The notes under the pieces were generated by a model. That model was given only the letters and a program-made list of their open reading frames with translations, searched no databases and was not told where the DNA came from. Of a stretch of 64,000 nucleotides of DNA, positions 17,063-25,245 are shown piece after piece (the stretch's first letter is position 1; every line of letters starts with the position of its first letter). Origin of the DNA: Staphylococcus carnosus (GTDB taxonomy: Bacteria > Bacillota > Bacilli > Staphylococcales > Staphylococcaceae); the NCBI RefSeq assembly GCF_900458435.1, contig NZ_UHCT01000001.1, positions 744,001 through 808,000 on the forward strand, in the 5' to 3' direction. The translations under genes and the position numbers were made by a program.

Positions 17063-17842
17063 ATGAGCCGTACATTTAAGAAAAAATTTTTAATCATTTT
17101 AATCAGTGTCATTGTGGCGATATTTGCGATTTTAATGATTATTAATGAGACTAATTTATTTAAACATGATCAAACACATACTTTTGAGGATGCTGTGAAA
17201 TTACAGACAGGTGAAGGTATGTTGAATACTAAAGAAGATAATGGTCGTTTCATTAATGCATCTAAAGAAGATGTGAAAAATGCAATGACGATTAAAAAAC
17301 AAAATCACAATATCAATTACATGGATATTTCTGAAAAAGTGCCGATGGATGAAAAAGAAGTTAATAAAATGCTGAAAGGTAAAGGCATCTTTGAAAAACA
17401 AGGTTCAACTTTTTTAAAGGCACAAGATAAATATGGTGTTAATGTGATTTATTTAATTAGTCATGCATTAGTTGAAACAGGCAATGGCCAATCTGATTTA
17501 GCAAAAGGCATTCCATATAAAGGTAAACGTTATTATAATTTTTTTGGTATCGGAGCGTTTGATGAAGATGCCATGAAACATGGCCACAGTTATGCAAAAC
17601 AACAAAAATGGACTTCTCCTGAAAAAGCAATTTTAGGCGGTGCTTCTTTTGTTAGAAAAGAGTATTTTGATAAAGAACAGCTTACACTTTATCAAATGCG
17701 CTGGAACCCAAAAAATCCAGGGCAACATCAATATGCGAGCGATATTGATTGGGATAGTAAAATAGCGAGAGCTATGGATCATTATTATGAAAAGTATGGT
17801 ATTAAAAAAGATCATATACGTAAAAATTATTATAAGCAATAA
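17063..17842 (+). CDS. Membrane-anchored N-acetylglucosaminidase (SagA/Atl glucosaminidase type)
   Basis: Peptidoglycan hydrolase, 259 aa, that cleaves glycan strands outside the membrane. A basic start and one N-terminal membrane helix (about residues 9-28) anchor it. The glucosaminidase domain fills residues 110-250; the likely catalytic Glu is in LISHALVETGNGQSDLAKG, followed by YYNFFGIGAFDEDA and AILGGASFVRKEYF. Staphylococci have several such enzymes (Atl, SagA, SagB, ScaH) that shorten glycan chains during growth. The position after formate dehydrogenase is like an S. aureus glucosaminidase gene that I believe is sagA, but I am not sure of the name. ATG follows GAGAGGTACAGG. Confidence 0.85.
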   Translation: MSRTFKKKFLIILISVIVAIFAILMIINETNLFKHDQTHTFEDAVKLQTGEGMLNTKEDNGRFINASKEDVKNAMTIKKQNHNINYMDISEKVPMDEKEVNKMLKGKGIFEKQGSTFLKAQDKYGVNVIYLISHALVETGNGQSDLAKGIPYKGKRYYNFFGIGAFDEDAMKHGHSYAKQQKWTSPEKAILGGASFVRKEYFDKEQLTLYQMRWNPKNPGQHQYASDIDWDSKIARAMDHYYEKYGIKKDHIRKNYYKQ

Positions 17843-17944
17843 ATATTTAAGAGGGGCAACCCTCTTTTTGTGTGAGAACAGTATTGATTGACTAAAGAGG
17901 GAATATGATAGAATAAAGATAACGTGAAAATGAGGTGTTAGGAT

Positions 17945-19069
17945 ATGAAAATAGCAATCGTAGGTGGCGGTATCGGTGGTTTAACAGCTGCTGCGCTATT
18001 ACACGAAAACGATAATGAAGTACATGTATTTGAACAGCACAATAAAATTGAAGAAGTAGGTGCTGGTATTGGTATCGGCGGGAATGTGATAGACAAACTT
18101 GGAAACCATGATTTAGCCAAAGGTATTAAAAACGCAGGCCAAGTTATTAATGAGCTGGAGTTTTTAGATGACCATGGGAACATCTTAAACAAAGCTTACC
18201 TGAAAAAAGGAACTATCAATCTGACATTGCCGCGTCAAACTTTGATTGACATTATTAAATCTTATGTACCAGAAGAGGCTATTCACACTAATCATAAAAT
18301 TATTCGAATTGAACAAAACAGCTCTAAAGTAACTTTGACAGAAGAGAACGGAGCACAGTCAGACTTTGATTTATGCATTGGGGCAGATGGGCTTCATTCT
18401 ATTATTCGACAAGAACTTGACCCTAAATCTACGGTAAACTATCAAGGCTATACGGTATTTAGAGGTATGGTAGACGATATAAGATTATCAGATCCCAATA
18501 CTGCTAAAGAATATTGGGGGCCGAAAGGGCGAATCGGTATAGTCCCTATGCTGGATAACAAAGCTTATTGGTTTATTTCAGTGAATGCCAAACAAGGCGA
18601 CCCTAAATTTAATGATTTTACGAAACCATATATTCAAGCTTATTATAATCATTATCCAAATGAAGTACGCCGTATATTTGATCAAACAAGCGAAACAGGA
18701 ATTTTACACCATGATATTTATGATTTAACACCGTTAAAGACTTTTGTCTTTGGACGTACTGTATTATTAGGTGATGCCGCACATGCAACAACACCGAATT
18801 TGGGACAAAGTGCAGGTCAAGCTATGGAAGATGCTATTGTATTGGCAAATTGCTTAAAAGAATATGATTTTAGAGAAGCTCTAGCAAGATATGACAAGTT
18901 ACGTGTTAAACATACTGCAAAAGTAATTAAAAAATCTAGAAAAATTGGTAAACAAGCACAATTAGCTAATGGTTTGTTAGTTGGTTTGCGAAATGCATTG
19001 ATGAAGCGTTTGCCTTCAAAACTCATTAGCAGCCAAGTAAAATTTATCTATAAAACTAAAGAAAAATAA
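17945..19069 (+). CDS. FAD-dependent monooxygenase
   Basis: Class A flavin monooxygenase, 374 aa, of the salicylate/6-hydroxynicotinate hydroxylase type. The Rossmann motif is IAIVGGGIGGLTAAALLHEN at the N-terminus; the second flavin and NADPH motif is CIGADGLHS; the GD motif is VLLGDAAHATTPNLGQSAGQ. The substrate is unknown; chromosomal staphylococcal homologues are conserved next to a hydroxyacid dehydrogenase gene. It has its own ribosome site (TGAGGTGTTAGGAT) and a strong terminator. Confidence 0.87.
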   Translation: MKIAIVGGGIGGLTAAALLHENDNEVHVFEQHNKIEEVGAGIGIGGNVIDKLGNHDLAKGIKNAGQVINELEFLDDHGNILNKAYLKKGTINLTLPRQTLIDIIKSYVPEEAIHTNHKIIRIEQNSSKVTLTEENGAQSDFDLCIGADGLHSIIRQELDPKSTVNYQGYTVFRGMVDDIRLSDPNTAKEYWGPKGRIGIVPMLDNKAYWFISVNAKQGDPKFNDFTKPYIQAYYNHYPNEVRRIFDQTSETGILHHDIYDLTPLKTFVFGRTVLLGDAAHATTPNLGQSAGQAMEDAIVLANCLKEYDFREALARYDKLRVKHTAKVIKKSRKIGKQAQLANGLLVGLRNALMKRLPSKLISSQVKFIYKTKEK

Positions 19070-19074
19070 AGTAT

Positions 19075-19116
19075 AAAAAATCCGGAACACTCTATCATGA
19101 ATGTTCCGGATTTTTT
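19075..19116. terminator. Bidirectional terminator
   Basis: AAAAAATCCGGAACA pairs with TGTTCCGGATTTTTT around a 12-base loop; it closes the monooxygenase and the convergent dehydrogenase genes. Confidence 0.88.
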
Positions 19117-19133
19117 GTCTTTAAACAGGTGAT

Positions 19134-20105
19134 TTATTTTTCAACACCATTAACAATATATTTTGGAGCTTTATCTTCTTTAATGACATCCACTGTATTA
19201 TCAGCAACAATTTTAGCCATTGCATCACGTGCTTCAAAAGTAGCATTACCGATATGCGGTGTAATAACTACATTATCCAATGATTTCAAATCATCATTGA
19301 TTTCAGGTTCGAATTCATAAACATCAAGTGCTGCACCTTCGATATCTTTATTTTTTAAAGCATCTGCGAGTGCTTGTTCATTTACAATCGGACCTCTTGC
19401 TGCATTAACAAGATAAGCTGTATCTTTCATTTTTTTTAATTGCTCAGTATCAAACATGTGATGCAATTCTGGTTTATAAGCAGCATTAATTGTAATAAAG
19501 TCTGCTTTTTCCAACATCGTATCTAAATCTACATATTTAACACCGAGTTCACGTTCTTTTTCTTCCTTACGATGAGGACCTGTATATAAGACATCCATAT
19601 CAAATGCTTTGGCACGTTTTGCTACTGCTGAACCGATAGCACCTAATCCGACAATACCAAGTACTTTACCTGAAACTTCACGTCCTCTGAAGAATAATGG
19701 TGCCCAGCCATCAAAGCCTTTCGTACGAGATAATTGGTCGCCTTCAGGAATACGGCGAGCAACAGCAAGTACAAGTGCAAATGTAAGTTCAGCTGTTGAA
19801 CGTGTTGAAACGTCTGGTGTATTTGTTACATAAATACCTTTTGCTTTAGCAGCGTCAATGTCTACGTTATTAAAACCAGCGCCATAGTTTGCAATAATTT
19901 TAAGATTTTCTCCACTATCAATTACTTCTTTATCTACGTTAGTAGAAAGAATGCTAATTAAAGCATCGGCATCTTTAACACGTTTTTTTAATGTTTCTTG
20001 ATCCACTACACCTGGACCATCATACATATCAATTTCAATTTGATGTTTTTCTAAGATATCCAATCCAACTTGCGGAATGGGACCAGCAATAAATACCTTT
20101 GCCAT
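19134..20105 (-). CDS. D-isomer-specific 2-hydroxyacid dehydrogenase
   Basis: NAD(P)-dependent dehydrogenase of the glyoxylate/hydroxypyruvate reductase type, 323 aa. The nucleotide-binding motif GIVGLGAIGSAVAKRAKAF is near residue 150. The catalytic Arg is in VNAARGPIVNE, the Glu in LDVYEFEPE and the acid His in VITPHIGNAT, so all catalytic residues are present. It may reduce glyoxylate, hydroxypyruvate or ketogluconate; sequence alone does not decide. ATG is preceded by AAGGAGTG. Single-gene transcript convergent with the monooxygenase. Confidence 0.88.
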   Translation of the reverse strand: MAKVFIAGPIPQVGLDILEKHQIEIDMYDGPGVVDQETLKKRVKDADALISILSTNVDKEVIDSGENLKIIANYGAGFNNVDIDAAKAKGIYVTNTPDVSTRSTAELTFALVLAVARRIPEGDQLSRTKGFDGWAPLFFRGREVSGKVLGIVGLGAIGSAVAKRAKAFDMDVLYTGPHRKEEKERELGVKYVDLDTMLEKADFITINAAYKPELHHMFDTEQLKKMKDTAYLVNAARGPIVNEQALADALKNKDIEGAALDVYEFEPEINDDLKSLDNVVITPHIGNATFEARDAMAKIVADNTVDVIKEDKAPKYIVNGVEK

Positions 20106-20186
20106 ATAAAAACACTCCTTTTCTGACTTCTTATATCAAGTATATTAAAAGGATGTTATAGAAACAATGAAAACACTTTCTTAATC

Positions 20187-20501
20187 TTATGTGATAAGTT
20201 TAAGTCCAACTGCAGAAACAACAATTAGACCAATAAAAGTAATTCGCCAGATATTTTTAGATTCATTATAAAAAATCATGCTAATCAGTGTTCCGCCACC
20301 AGTGCCAATACCTGTCCAAATAGCATATGCTGTTCCCATTGGTATCTCTCTCATTGAAAGTGAAAGTATGCTGAAACTGAATATAAACGCAATACCTAAA
20401 TATAAAATAAAGATTTTCTTGCCAGTACGGTTAAGCTCATTTAATAATATTACACCTAATATTTCAAAGCATCCGGCAATTAATAAATAGATCCATGCCA
20501 T
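20187..20501 (-). CDS. Small multidrug resistance (SMR) protein, second subunit
   Basis: Four-helix membrane exporter subunit, 104 aa. The SMR signature is visible: MAWIYLLIAGCFEILGVILL with the essential membrane Glu (position 13), and MGTAYAIWTGIGTGG. It overlaps the upstream SMR gene by one base (TAATG), so the two are made together, and paired SMR proteins such as YkkCD or EbrAB work as heterodimers with opposite topologies. Substrates may be cationic compounds or guanidinium; no guanidine riboswitch is seen upstream. Confidence 0.85.
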   Translation of the reverse strand: MAWIYLLIAGCFEILGVILLNELNRTGKKIFILYLGIAFIFSFSILSLSMREIPMGTAYAIWTGIGTGGGTLISMIFYNESKNIWRITFIGLIVVSAVGLKLIT

Positions 20502-20833
20502 TAGGATGTTCCCTCGCTTTCTTCATTATCAGTAGAAAGTTTTAAACCTAAAATACCGATTAATAGTAGGGCGAGTAGAAACAACTTGGTAAAGCTGAAT
20601 GGGTCACCATAAAAGACCATATCTATAATGACAGTGCCTACAGTACCAATACCCACAAAGATGGCATAAGCTGTACCGACTGGTAAGGTTTTGCATGCTG
20701 AAATCACAAGTGCAAAACTGAGTGCAATTATTAAGAGTGTAATGCTCCAACTAAGAACTGAGTCTGCATTTTTAATGCAAGTAACCCATATGATTTCTAC
20801 GATTCCAGCTAAAATAACTTTTAACCAGCGCAC
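20501..20833 (-). CDS. Small multidrug resistance (SMR) protein, first subunit
   Basis: Partner of the following SMR gene, 110 aa. I start at GTG 20831-20833 (V-RWLKVILAG), six codons inside the longest frame, because TAGGAGGTAGAAAA is directly upstream and lies within the longer frame. The essential Glu is in GIVEIIWVTCIK, and the TM3 signature is VGTAYAIFVGIGTVGTV. A short charged C-terminal tail (DNEESEGTS) is present. Together the pair is a proton-driven exporter. No adjacent regulator gene is seen. Confidence 0.85.
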   Translation of the reverse strand: MRWLKVILAGIVEIIWVTCIKNADSVLSWSITLLIIALSFALVISACKTLPVGTAYAIFVGIGTVGTVIIDMVFYGDPFSFTKLFLLALLLIGILGLKLSTDNEESEGTS

Positions 20834-20920
20834 TTTTCTACCTCCTATCAATATTAATTTGTCAACATTATATATTCTCTCAAATTTAAATGAGACTTAC
20901 AATATATGAATTTTGAGTAT

Positions 20921-20952
20921 AAAAAACGAAGCGCTGAAGGCTTCGCTTTTAC
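20921..20952 (-). terminator. Rho-independent terminator
   Basis: On the minus strand AAGCGAAGCC-TTCAGC-GCTTCGTT ends in a run of T residues, 5 bases after the DUF4870 gene. Confidence 0.8.
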
Positions 20953-20956
20953 AAAC

Positions 20957-21337
20957 TTATTTGAGAAATGGGATAGATAATGGAATTAAATATTTTTCTC
21001 CATTATAGGCTTTGACAGCTGCTACAATACTGAAAATGAAATGCATGATAGCTAATACTACAAAAGTAACAAAACCGATTAACACTAACATTAAGACAGT
21101 AGAAATTAAAAACCAAATTGTGTAAGAAATAACTGAGTTAAAATAATCTTTTCCAGTTTTATTTACAAATTGGGATTCAGAACCTTTAATCAACCAAACA
21201 ATTAAAGGGCCGATAATTGAAGTAAAGAAACTTAAAATATAAATTAAGCTCGCAAATAATCTTTCGTCTTGAGTTGGAAACTGTTCGTATTTTTCAACTT
21301 CATCGTATACAGGTTCAAATTCTGGATTATTATCCAT
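20957..21337 (-). CDS. DUF4870 membrane protein
   Basis: 126-aa protein with a hydrophilic acidic N-terminus (MDNNPEFEPVYDEVEKYEQF) and about three hydrophobic helices; the ERLFASLIYILSFFTSIIGP and LIVWLIKGSES regions fit DUF4870 (Tic20-like). I start at ATG 21335-21337 because AGGAGGTCCACTT precedes it; a longer frame begins 28 codons upstream without a ribosome site. Function of the family is unknown. Confidence 0.75.
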   Translation of the reverse strand: MDNNPEFEPVYDEVEKYEQFPTQDERLFASLIYILSFFTSIIGPLIVWLIKGSESQFVNKTGKDYFNSVISYTIWFLISTVLMLVLIGFVTFVVLAIMHFIFSIVAAVKAYNGEKYLIPLSIPFLK

Positions 21338-21576
21338 AAGTGGACCTCCTATATCCATTTGTTGAGTTAAATATAACAGTAATTGAAAGATAAAGATATG
21401 GAAATCATACATTTTCAACAAATATGTTGTTTAATAATCGATATTTATAAGAACTGCAGACTATGAACGAAGTTTCAAATTATAAATTTTGAAAAATTAG
21501 TATTAGGTAACAAAATTATATTTTAATATTTGCTTAGTCATGTTACGATACGTATAACATACTATTTATGCAGTGA

Positions 21577-21649
21577 TAGAAACTGTCGTGACAGTTAGGT
21601 AAGCGTTTACATATAAAACCTGATAAGTGATGACAGTTTCTAATTTTTT
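21577..21649 (+). ncRNA. Hairpin with T-run: leader attenuator or end of a small RNA
   Basis: TAGAAACTGTC (21577) pairs perfectly with GACAGTTTCTA (21632), enclosing AGGT/ACCT, and six T residues follow, the layout of an intrinsic terminator. The loop contains a cre-like GGTAAGCGTTTACAT (21598-21612). It may end a short transcript or control the downstream dehydrogenase gene. Confidence 0.45.
21598..21612 (-). promoter_or_regulatory. cre-like site
   Basis: The reverse complement ATGTAAACGCTTACC matches the cre consensus except for the last base. It lies 170 bases upstream of the opine-dehydrogenase-type gene, inside a hairpin. Confidence 0.55.
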
Positions 21650-21694
21650 CATAAAGGCTATATAAATAAGTACATATGTTTCATTTTAAGTTGA

Positions 21695-21741
21695 GAGACC
21701 GTCTATATCTTTATCCATTCTATAAAGCTTATAGCGGTCTC
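21695..21741 (+). other. Strong stem-loop in 5' untranslated region
   Basis: GAGACCG-CTATA-CTTTAT pairs with ATAAAG-TATAG-CGGTCTC with single mismatches or bulges and a 7-base loop. No T-run follows. It sits 37 bases before the start codon at 21779, so it could be a leader RNA element or an mRNA-stabilising hairpin. The rest of 21338-21576 is AT-rich and shows only an imperfect ATGTTACG/CGTATAACAT repeat (about 21539-21560). Confidence 0.55.
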
Positions 21742-21778
21742 ACATACTCATGATAATTTAAAGAAAGAAGGTTAAGTT

Positions 21779-22849
21779 ATGAAAATCGCAATTGTAGGTT
21801 CAGGTAATGGTGCTGTCACATCAGCTGTAGATATGACAAATCAAGGCCATGATGTTAAATTATATTGCCGAAATGCTTCTATCGAAAAATTTGATAAAGC
21901 AATAGAACAGGGTGGTTTCCACTTTCATAATGAAGGAGAAGAAAGCTTCGTTAACTTCACGAATGTCAGTGATGATATTGAAGAAGTAATTTCAGATGCT
22001 GAAATTATTCAAGTGATTATCCCTTCTACTTTTATTGAATATTATGCAAAAATTATGGCGCCTTTTGTGAATGAAAACCAGCTTATTTTCTTCAATATGG
22101 CAGCTGCTATGGGATCAGCACGCTTTATCAATGTATTAGAGGATGAACATATTGATGTACGTCCCCATTTTGCAGAAGTAAATTCCTTAACATACGGTAC
22201 GCGAGTTGATTTTGATAATGCAGTCGTAGATTTATCACTTAATGTACGTAAACTCTATTTTACTTCTTTTTATCAAGATCAACTTAGTGATGATTTTGAG
22301 AAAGTAGAACAAATCTATCCTAATATTGTTAAAGAAGAGAATTTATGGAAAACGAATTTAGAAAACGGGAACCCAGAAGTACATCCAGGACCAACTTTAT
22401 TGAATGTAGGACGAATTGATTATTCAGGAGACTTCTCATTATATAAAGAAGGTATTACAAAACACACAGTACGCTTGTTGCATGCTGTTGAATTAGAACG
22501 CCTTTCTTTAGGACGTCGATTAGGTTTCGAATTACAGACAGCTAAAGAAGCACGTATTCAGCGTGGATACTTGGAACGTAATGATGAAGATGAACCGCTT
22601 AATCGATTGTTTAATGAAAGTCCGGTCTTCTCACAAATTCCTGGACCAAATAAAGTTAAAAATCGTTATTTAACAGAGGATATTGCGTATGGATTAGTTT
22701 TATGGTCAAGTCTTGGGCGTGAAATTGGGGTAGAAACGCCTAATATAGATGCAATTATTGTAATTGCATCAACAATCTTAGAACGTGATTTCTTTGATGA
22801 AGGTTTAACAATTGATGAATTAGGACGTGAAAAAGTCGGATTAGATTAA
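21779..22849 (+). CDS. NAD/NADP octopine/nopaline dehydrogenase family protein
   Basis: Soluble oxidoreductase, 356 aa, of the opine dehydrogenase superfamily. The Rossmann motif IAIVGSGNGAVTSAVDMTNQ is at the N-terminus. The C-terminal domain carries HPGPTLLNVGRIDYSG, the part with the catalytic His of this family, and ITKHTVRLLHAVELERLSLG. Family members condense an amino acid with a 2-oxoacid or act on related compounds; the substrate here is unknown. It is not the staphylopine dehydrogenase in its usual cnt context. An NhaC-type antiporter gene follows 21 bases later, so the pair is probably one operon. RBS GAAAGAAGG. Confidence 0.8.
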   Translation: MKIAIVGSGNGAVTSAVDMTNQGHDVKLYCRNASIEKFDKAIEQGGFHFHNEGEESFVNFTNVSDDIEEVISDAEIIQVIIPSTFIEYYAKIMAPFVNENQLIFFNMAAAMGSARFINVLEDEHIDVRPHFAEVNSLTYGTRVDFDNAVVDLSLNVRKLYFTSFYQDQLSDDFEKVEQIYPNIVKEENLWKTNLENGNPEVHPGPTLLNVGRIDYSGDFSLYKEGITKHTVRLLHAVELERLSLGRRLGFELQTAKEARIQRGYLERNDEDEPLNRLFNESPVFSQIPGPNKVKNRYLTEDIAYGLVLWSSLGREIGVETPNIDAIIVIASTILERDFFDEGLTIDELGREKVGLD

Positions 22850-22870
22850 AATTGAACAGGGGGAATGGAT

Positions 22871-24250
22871 ATGAAGCGAAAACCAACATTTTTAGAAGCG
22901 GCTTCTACAATTATTGTCATGATGATTTTAGTTATTGTAGGGTTTGTAGTATTCGGTATACCCGTACAACCGCTTCTCATCTTATCAGCTGCCTATGCTT
23001 CTGTGATTGCATGGCGTGTAGGTTTGCGTTGGAAAGACTTAGAAGAAGGTATTACAGCAAGGCTCGGTACAGCCATGCCGACCATCTACATTATTTTATG
23101 TGTAGGAATTATCGTAGGAACATGGATGTATTCAGGGACTGTTCCTGCCTTAATATATTATGGATTAAAATTACTTAACCCGAATTACTTCCTTGTTTCA
23201 GCATTCATTATTTCAGCAATTACATCTATGGCAACAGGAACAGCATGGGGATCTGCGTCTACAGCAGGGATTGCATTAATTGCGATTGCACATCAATTAA
23301 ATATTGATGCAGGAATGGCAGCTGGTGCAATCATTGCTGGGGCGGTTTTCGGAGATAAATTATCACCATTATCAGATACAACAAACCTTGCAGCAATGGT
23401 AACAAACGTAAATATATTCTCACACATCAAAGCGATGCTTTGGACGACTATACCAGCATCACTAGTTGGTATTGTTGTATGGTTCTTTGCAGGGCTTAAA
23501 CATAAATCAGGTGCAGATAAAAGCCAAATCAATGCGCTATTACATCAAATTGAAGGTGTATACCATTTGAACTTTACAGTTTGGATACCTGCATTAGTGA
23601 TTATTGCTTGTTTATTATTCCGTTTTTCTACAGTACCGGCAATGTTAGTATCAAGTGTTGCTGCGATATTAGTAGGATCATTTAACCACCATTTTAAACT
23701 GGCTGATGGTTTTAAAGCTGCATTTGATGGCTTCAAACCAGATATGATTACACATCATATACATTTGAATGAAAAGGCATCAACATTGCTTGCACAAGGC
23801 GGCATGATGAGTATGACACAAGTTATCGTTACTATATTTTGCGGTTATGCTTTTGCAGGTATTGTTGAAAAGTCTGGATGTCTGACTGTTCTTCTAGATA
23901 CAATCAAAGACAAAGTCACTTCACCAGGTACATTGATTTTAGTAACAATCGTTTCAGGATTGATTATGGTACTTGCTGCTGGGGTTGCTTCTGTGGTAAT
24001 CATTGTAGTAGGTATGTTGCTCTATGATATGTATGATGAAATGCACTTATCTAGAACAAACCTTTCACGTACACTAGAAGATTCAGGTACGATGATTATT
24101 CCATTGATTCCATGGGGAACATCAGGTATTTATTACACACAACAGCTTGGTGTAGATGTATATTCTTACTTTATTTGGACAGTACCTTGTTATTTATGTA
24201 TTGTCTTCGCATTATTCTATGCATTTACGGGTTGGACTGTAAAAAAGTGA
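22871..24250 (+). CDS. NhaC-family Na+/H+ antiporter
   Basis: Membrane antiporter of about 459 aa with 11-12 hydrophobic helices; SATGTAWGSASTAG-like motif (MATGTAWGSASTAGIALIAI) and AVFGDKLSPLSDTTNLAA are NhaC signatures, the latter with the conserved SDTT cluster. I start at ATG 22871 because AGGGGG is 7 bases upstream; the ATG at 22865 would nearly overlap it. NhaC proteins exchange sodium for protons or, in some cases, malate for lactate. Pairing with an opine-dehydrogenase-type enzyme suggests transport of its substrate or product, which is inference. Confidence 0.85.
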   Translation: MKRKPTFLEAASTIIVMMILVIVGFVVFGIPVQPLLILSAAYASVIAWRVGLRWKDLEEGITARLGTAMPTIYIILCVGIIVGTWMYSGTVPALIYYGLKLLNPNYFLVSAFIISAITSMATGTAWGSASTAGIALIAIAHQLNIDAGMAAGAIIAGAVFGDKLSPLSDTTNLAAMVTNVNIFSHIKAMLWTTIPASLVGIVVWFFAGLKHKSGADKSQINALLHQIEGVYHLNFTVWIPALVIIACLLFRFSTVPAMLVSSVAAILVGSFNHHFKLADGFKAAFDGFKPDMITHHIHLNEKASTLLAQGGMMSMTQVIVTIFCGYAFAGIVEKSGCLTVLLDTIKDKVTSPGTLILVTIVSGLIMVLAAGVASVVIIVVGMLLYDMYDEMHLSRTNLSRTLEDSGTMIIPLIPWGTSGIYYTQQLGVDVYSYFIWTVPCYLCIVFALFYAFTGWTVKK

Positions 24251-24316
24251 AGTCACCAAACGAAATACACTACACGCAACATGGATAATATACGTTAAGC
24301 AAATAACATAAAATAT

Positions 24317-24358
24317 AAAAAAACACTTATGAAACGTTATGATTCATAAGTGTTTTTT
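24317..24358 (+). terminator. Rho-independent terminator
   Basis: AAAAAACACTTATGAA pairs with TTCATAAGTGTTTTTT around a 9-base loop, after the antiporter gene. Confidence 0.88.
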
Positions 24359-24568
24359 GCTTATTTAGATGATTATAAAAGGGTACTTAAATTGTTCGCA
24401 AATAATTTTAAGTGAATCGGGTATAACTAAATAATGGTGGTAATACAATTGTAGTTATCGAAGAAGGATTAATTGCATTTTCCAATCATTTTTATTGAAA
24501 TAATATTGTTAATAATGTTTAGCTAAGCGCTGATTTGGCTAATAATATAATATGAATGAGGTGGTTCC
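24359..24568 (+). other. Spacer before membrane-protein gene
   Basis: AT-rich sequence with no accepted frame or repeat. It should contain the promoter of the 167-aa gene; no strong -35/-10 pair is evident. Confidence 0.3.
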
Positions 24569-25072
24569 GTGTTATATGTAGTAATACTTGTAGCGATATT
24601 ACTATTGTGTCTAGGAATTCATCGATACTTCAATTTAGATAATTTAACTTTAAAATATCCTTCTATTATCTATTTAGTGATCAGCTTTATATTGTATTTC
24701 GTAGCGATTTTGCAATATAGAGTTGATTCTACTATGTCGGAATTTTTAGCACATGAAATACTTGTGACAACGATTTTCGGATTATTGATATTTTGGACTT
24801 TATCTCAAACAAATAAAACGAAGGATACGGTTGTTTATACAATTTTAATTATTATTGCTTCTATTGGTGCAGTACTAACTAGAAGTCCTCAATTCGGGCT
24901 TAATGCATCAATGGAAATGCTGATTGTAAGAATGGTACTTACAACAGCATTAGCCGTAGGATTAGGCGGCTATGTTTTGTATAGACAGTTGAAAAAACCT
25001 GTTTCCGAAAGTTTCCCGTTACTTTATATATTGGCATTTGCCTATTGGGTAATGGTAGCATTTTGGATGTAG
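24569..25072 (+). CDS. Predicted membrane protein, 167 aa
   Basis: Six hydrophobic helices (about residues 1-17, 30-50, 65-82, 88-104, 115-135 and 148-166) and few charged residues. It starts with GTG behind ATGAGGTGG. The C-terminus ends YWVMVAFWM. I recognise no family. It is transcribed alone and has a terminator. Confidence 0.6.
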   Translation: MLYVVILVAILLLCLGIHRYFNLDNLTLKYPSIIYLVISFILYFVAILQYRVDSTMSEFLAHEILVTTIFGLLIFWTLSQTNKTKDTVVYTILIIIASIGAVLTRSPQFGLNASMEMLIVRMVLTTALAVGLGGYVLYRQLKKPVSESFPLLYILAFAYWVMVAFWM

Positions 25073-25110
25073 AGATAATAAAGTGCGTATAAGAAAAAGT
25101 ATAAAGTTAA

Positions 25111-25156
25111 AGTCGGCAATTCGCAGTAAGACGAATTTGTCGGCTTATTTTATTTC
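25111..25156 (+). terminator. Terminator
   Basis: GTCGGCAATTCG pairs with CGAATTTGTCGGC (one bulge), followed by TTATTTTATTT. Confidence 0.7.
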
Positions 25157-25189
25157 TCTAAAAGAGAGAGGTAAGCAGACTTTAAGAAA

Positions 25190-25228
25190 CAAAAAAACAG
25201 TTGATACAAATTGTACCAACTGTTTAAT
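25190..25228 (-). terminator. Rho-independent terminator of ssaA
   Basis: On the minus strand AAACAGTTGGTAC pairs with AACTGTTTT-type sequence around ATTTGTATC and runs into seven T residues. Confidence 0.75.
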
Positions 25229-25245
25229 CATTTATTAACTTTAAA

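Noticed and set aside
20834..20956. Guanidine (ykkC) riboswitch before the SMR pair
   Set aside because: The spacer is too short and AT-rich and contains only the terminator of the previous gene.
22852..23178. 108-codon frame overlapping the NhaC start
   Set aside because: Rich in Arg, Cys and His, typical of an out-of-frame reading of a membrane-protein gene.
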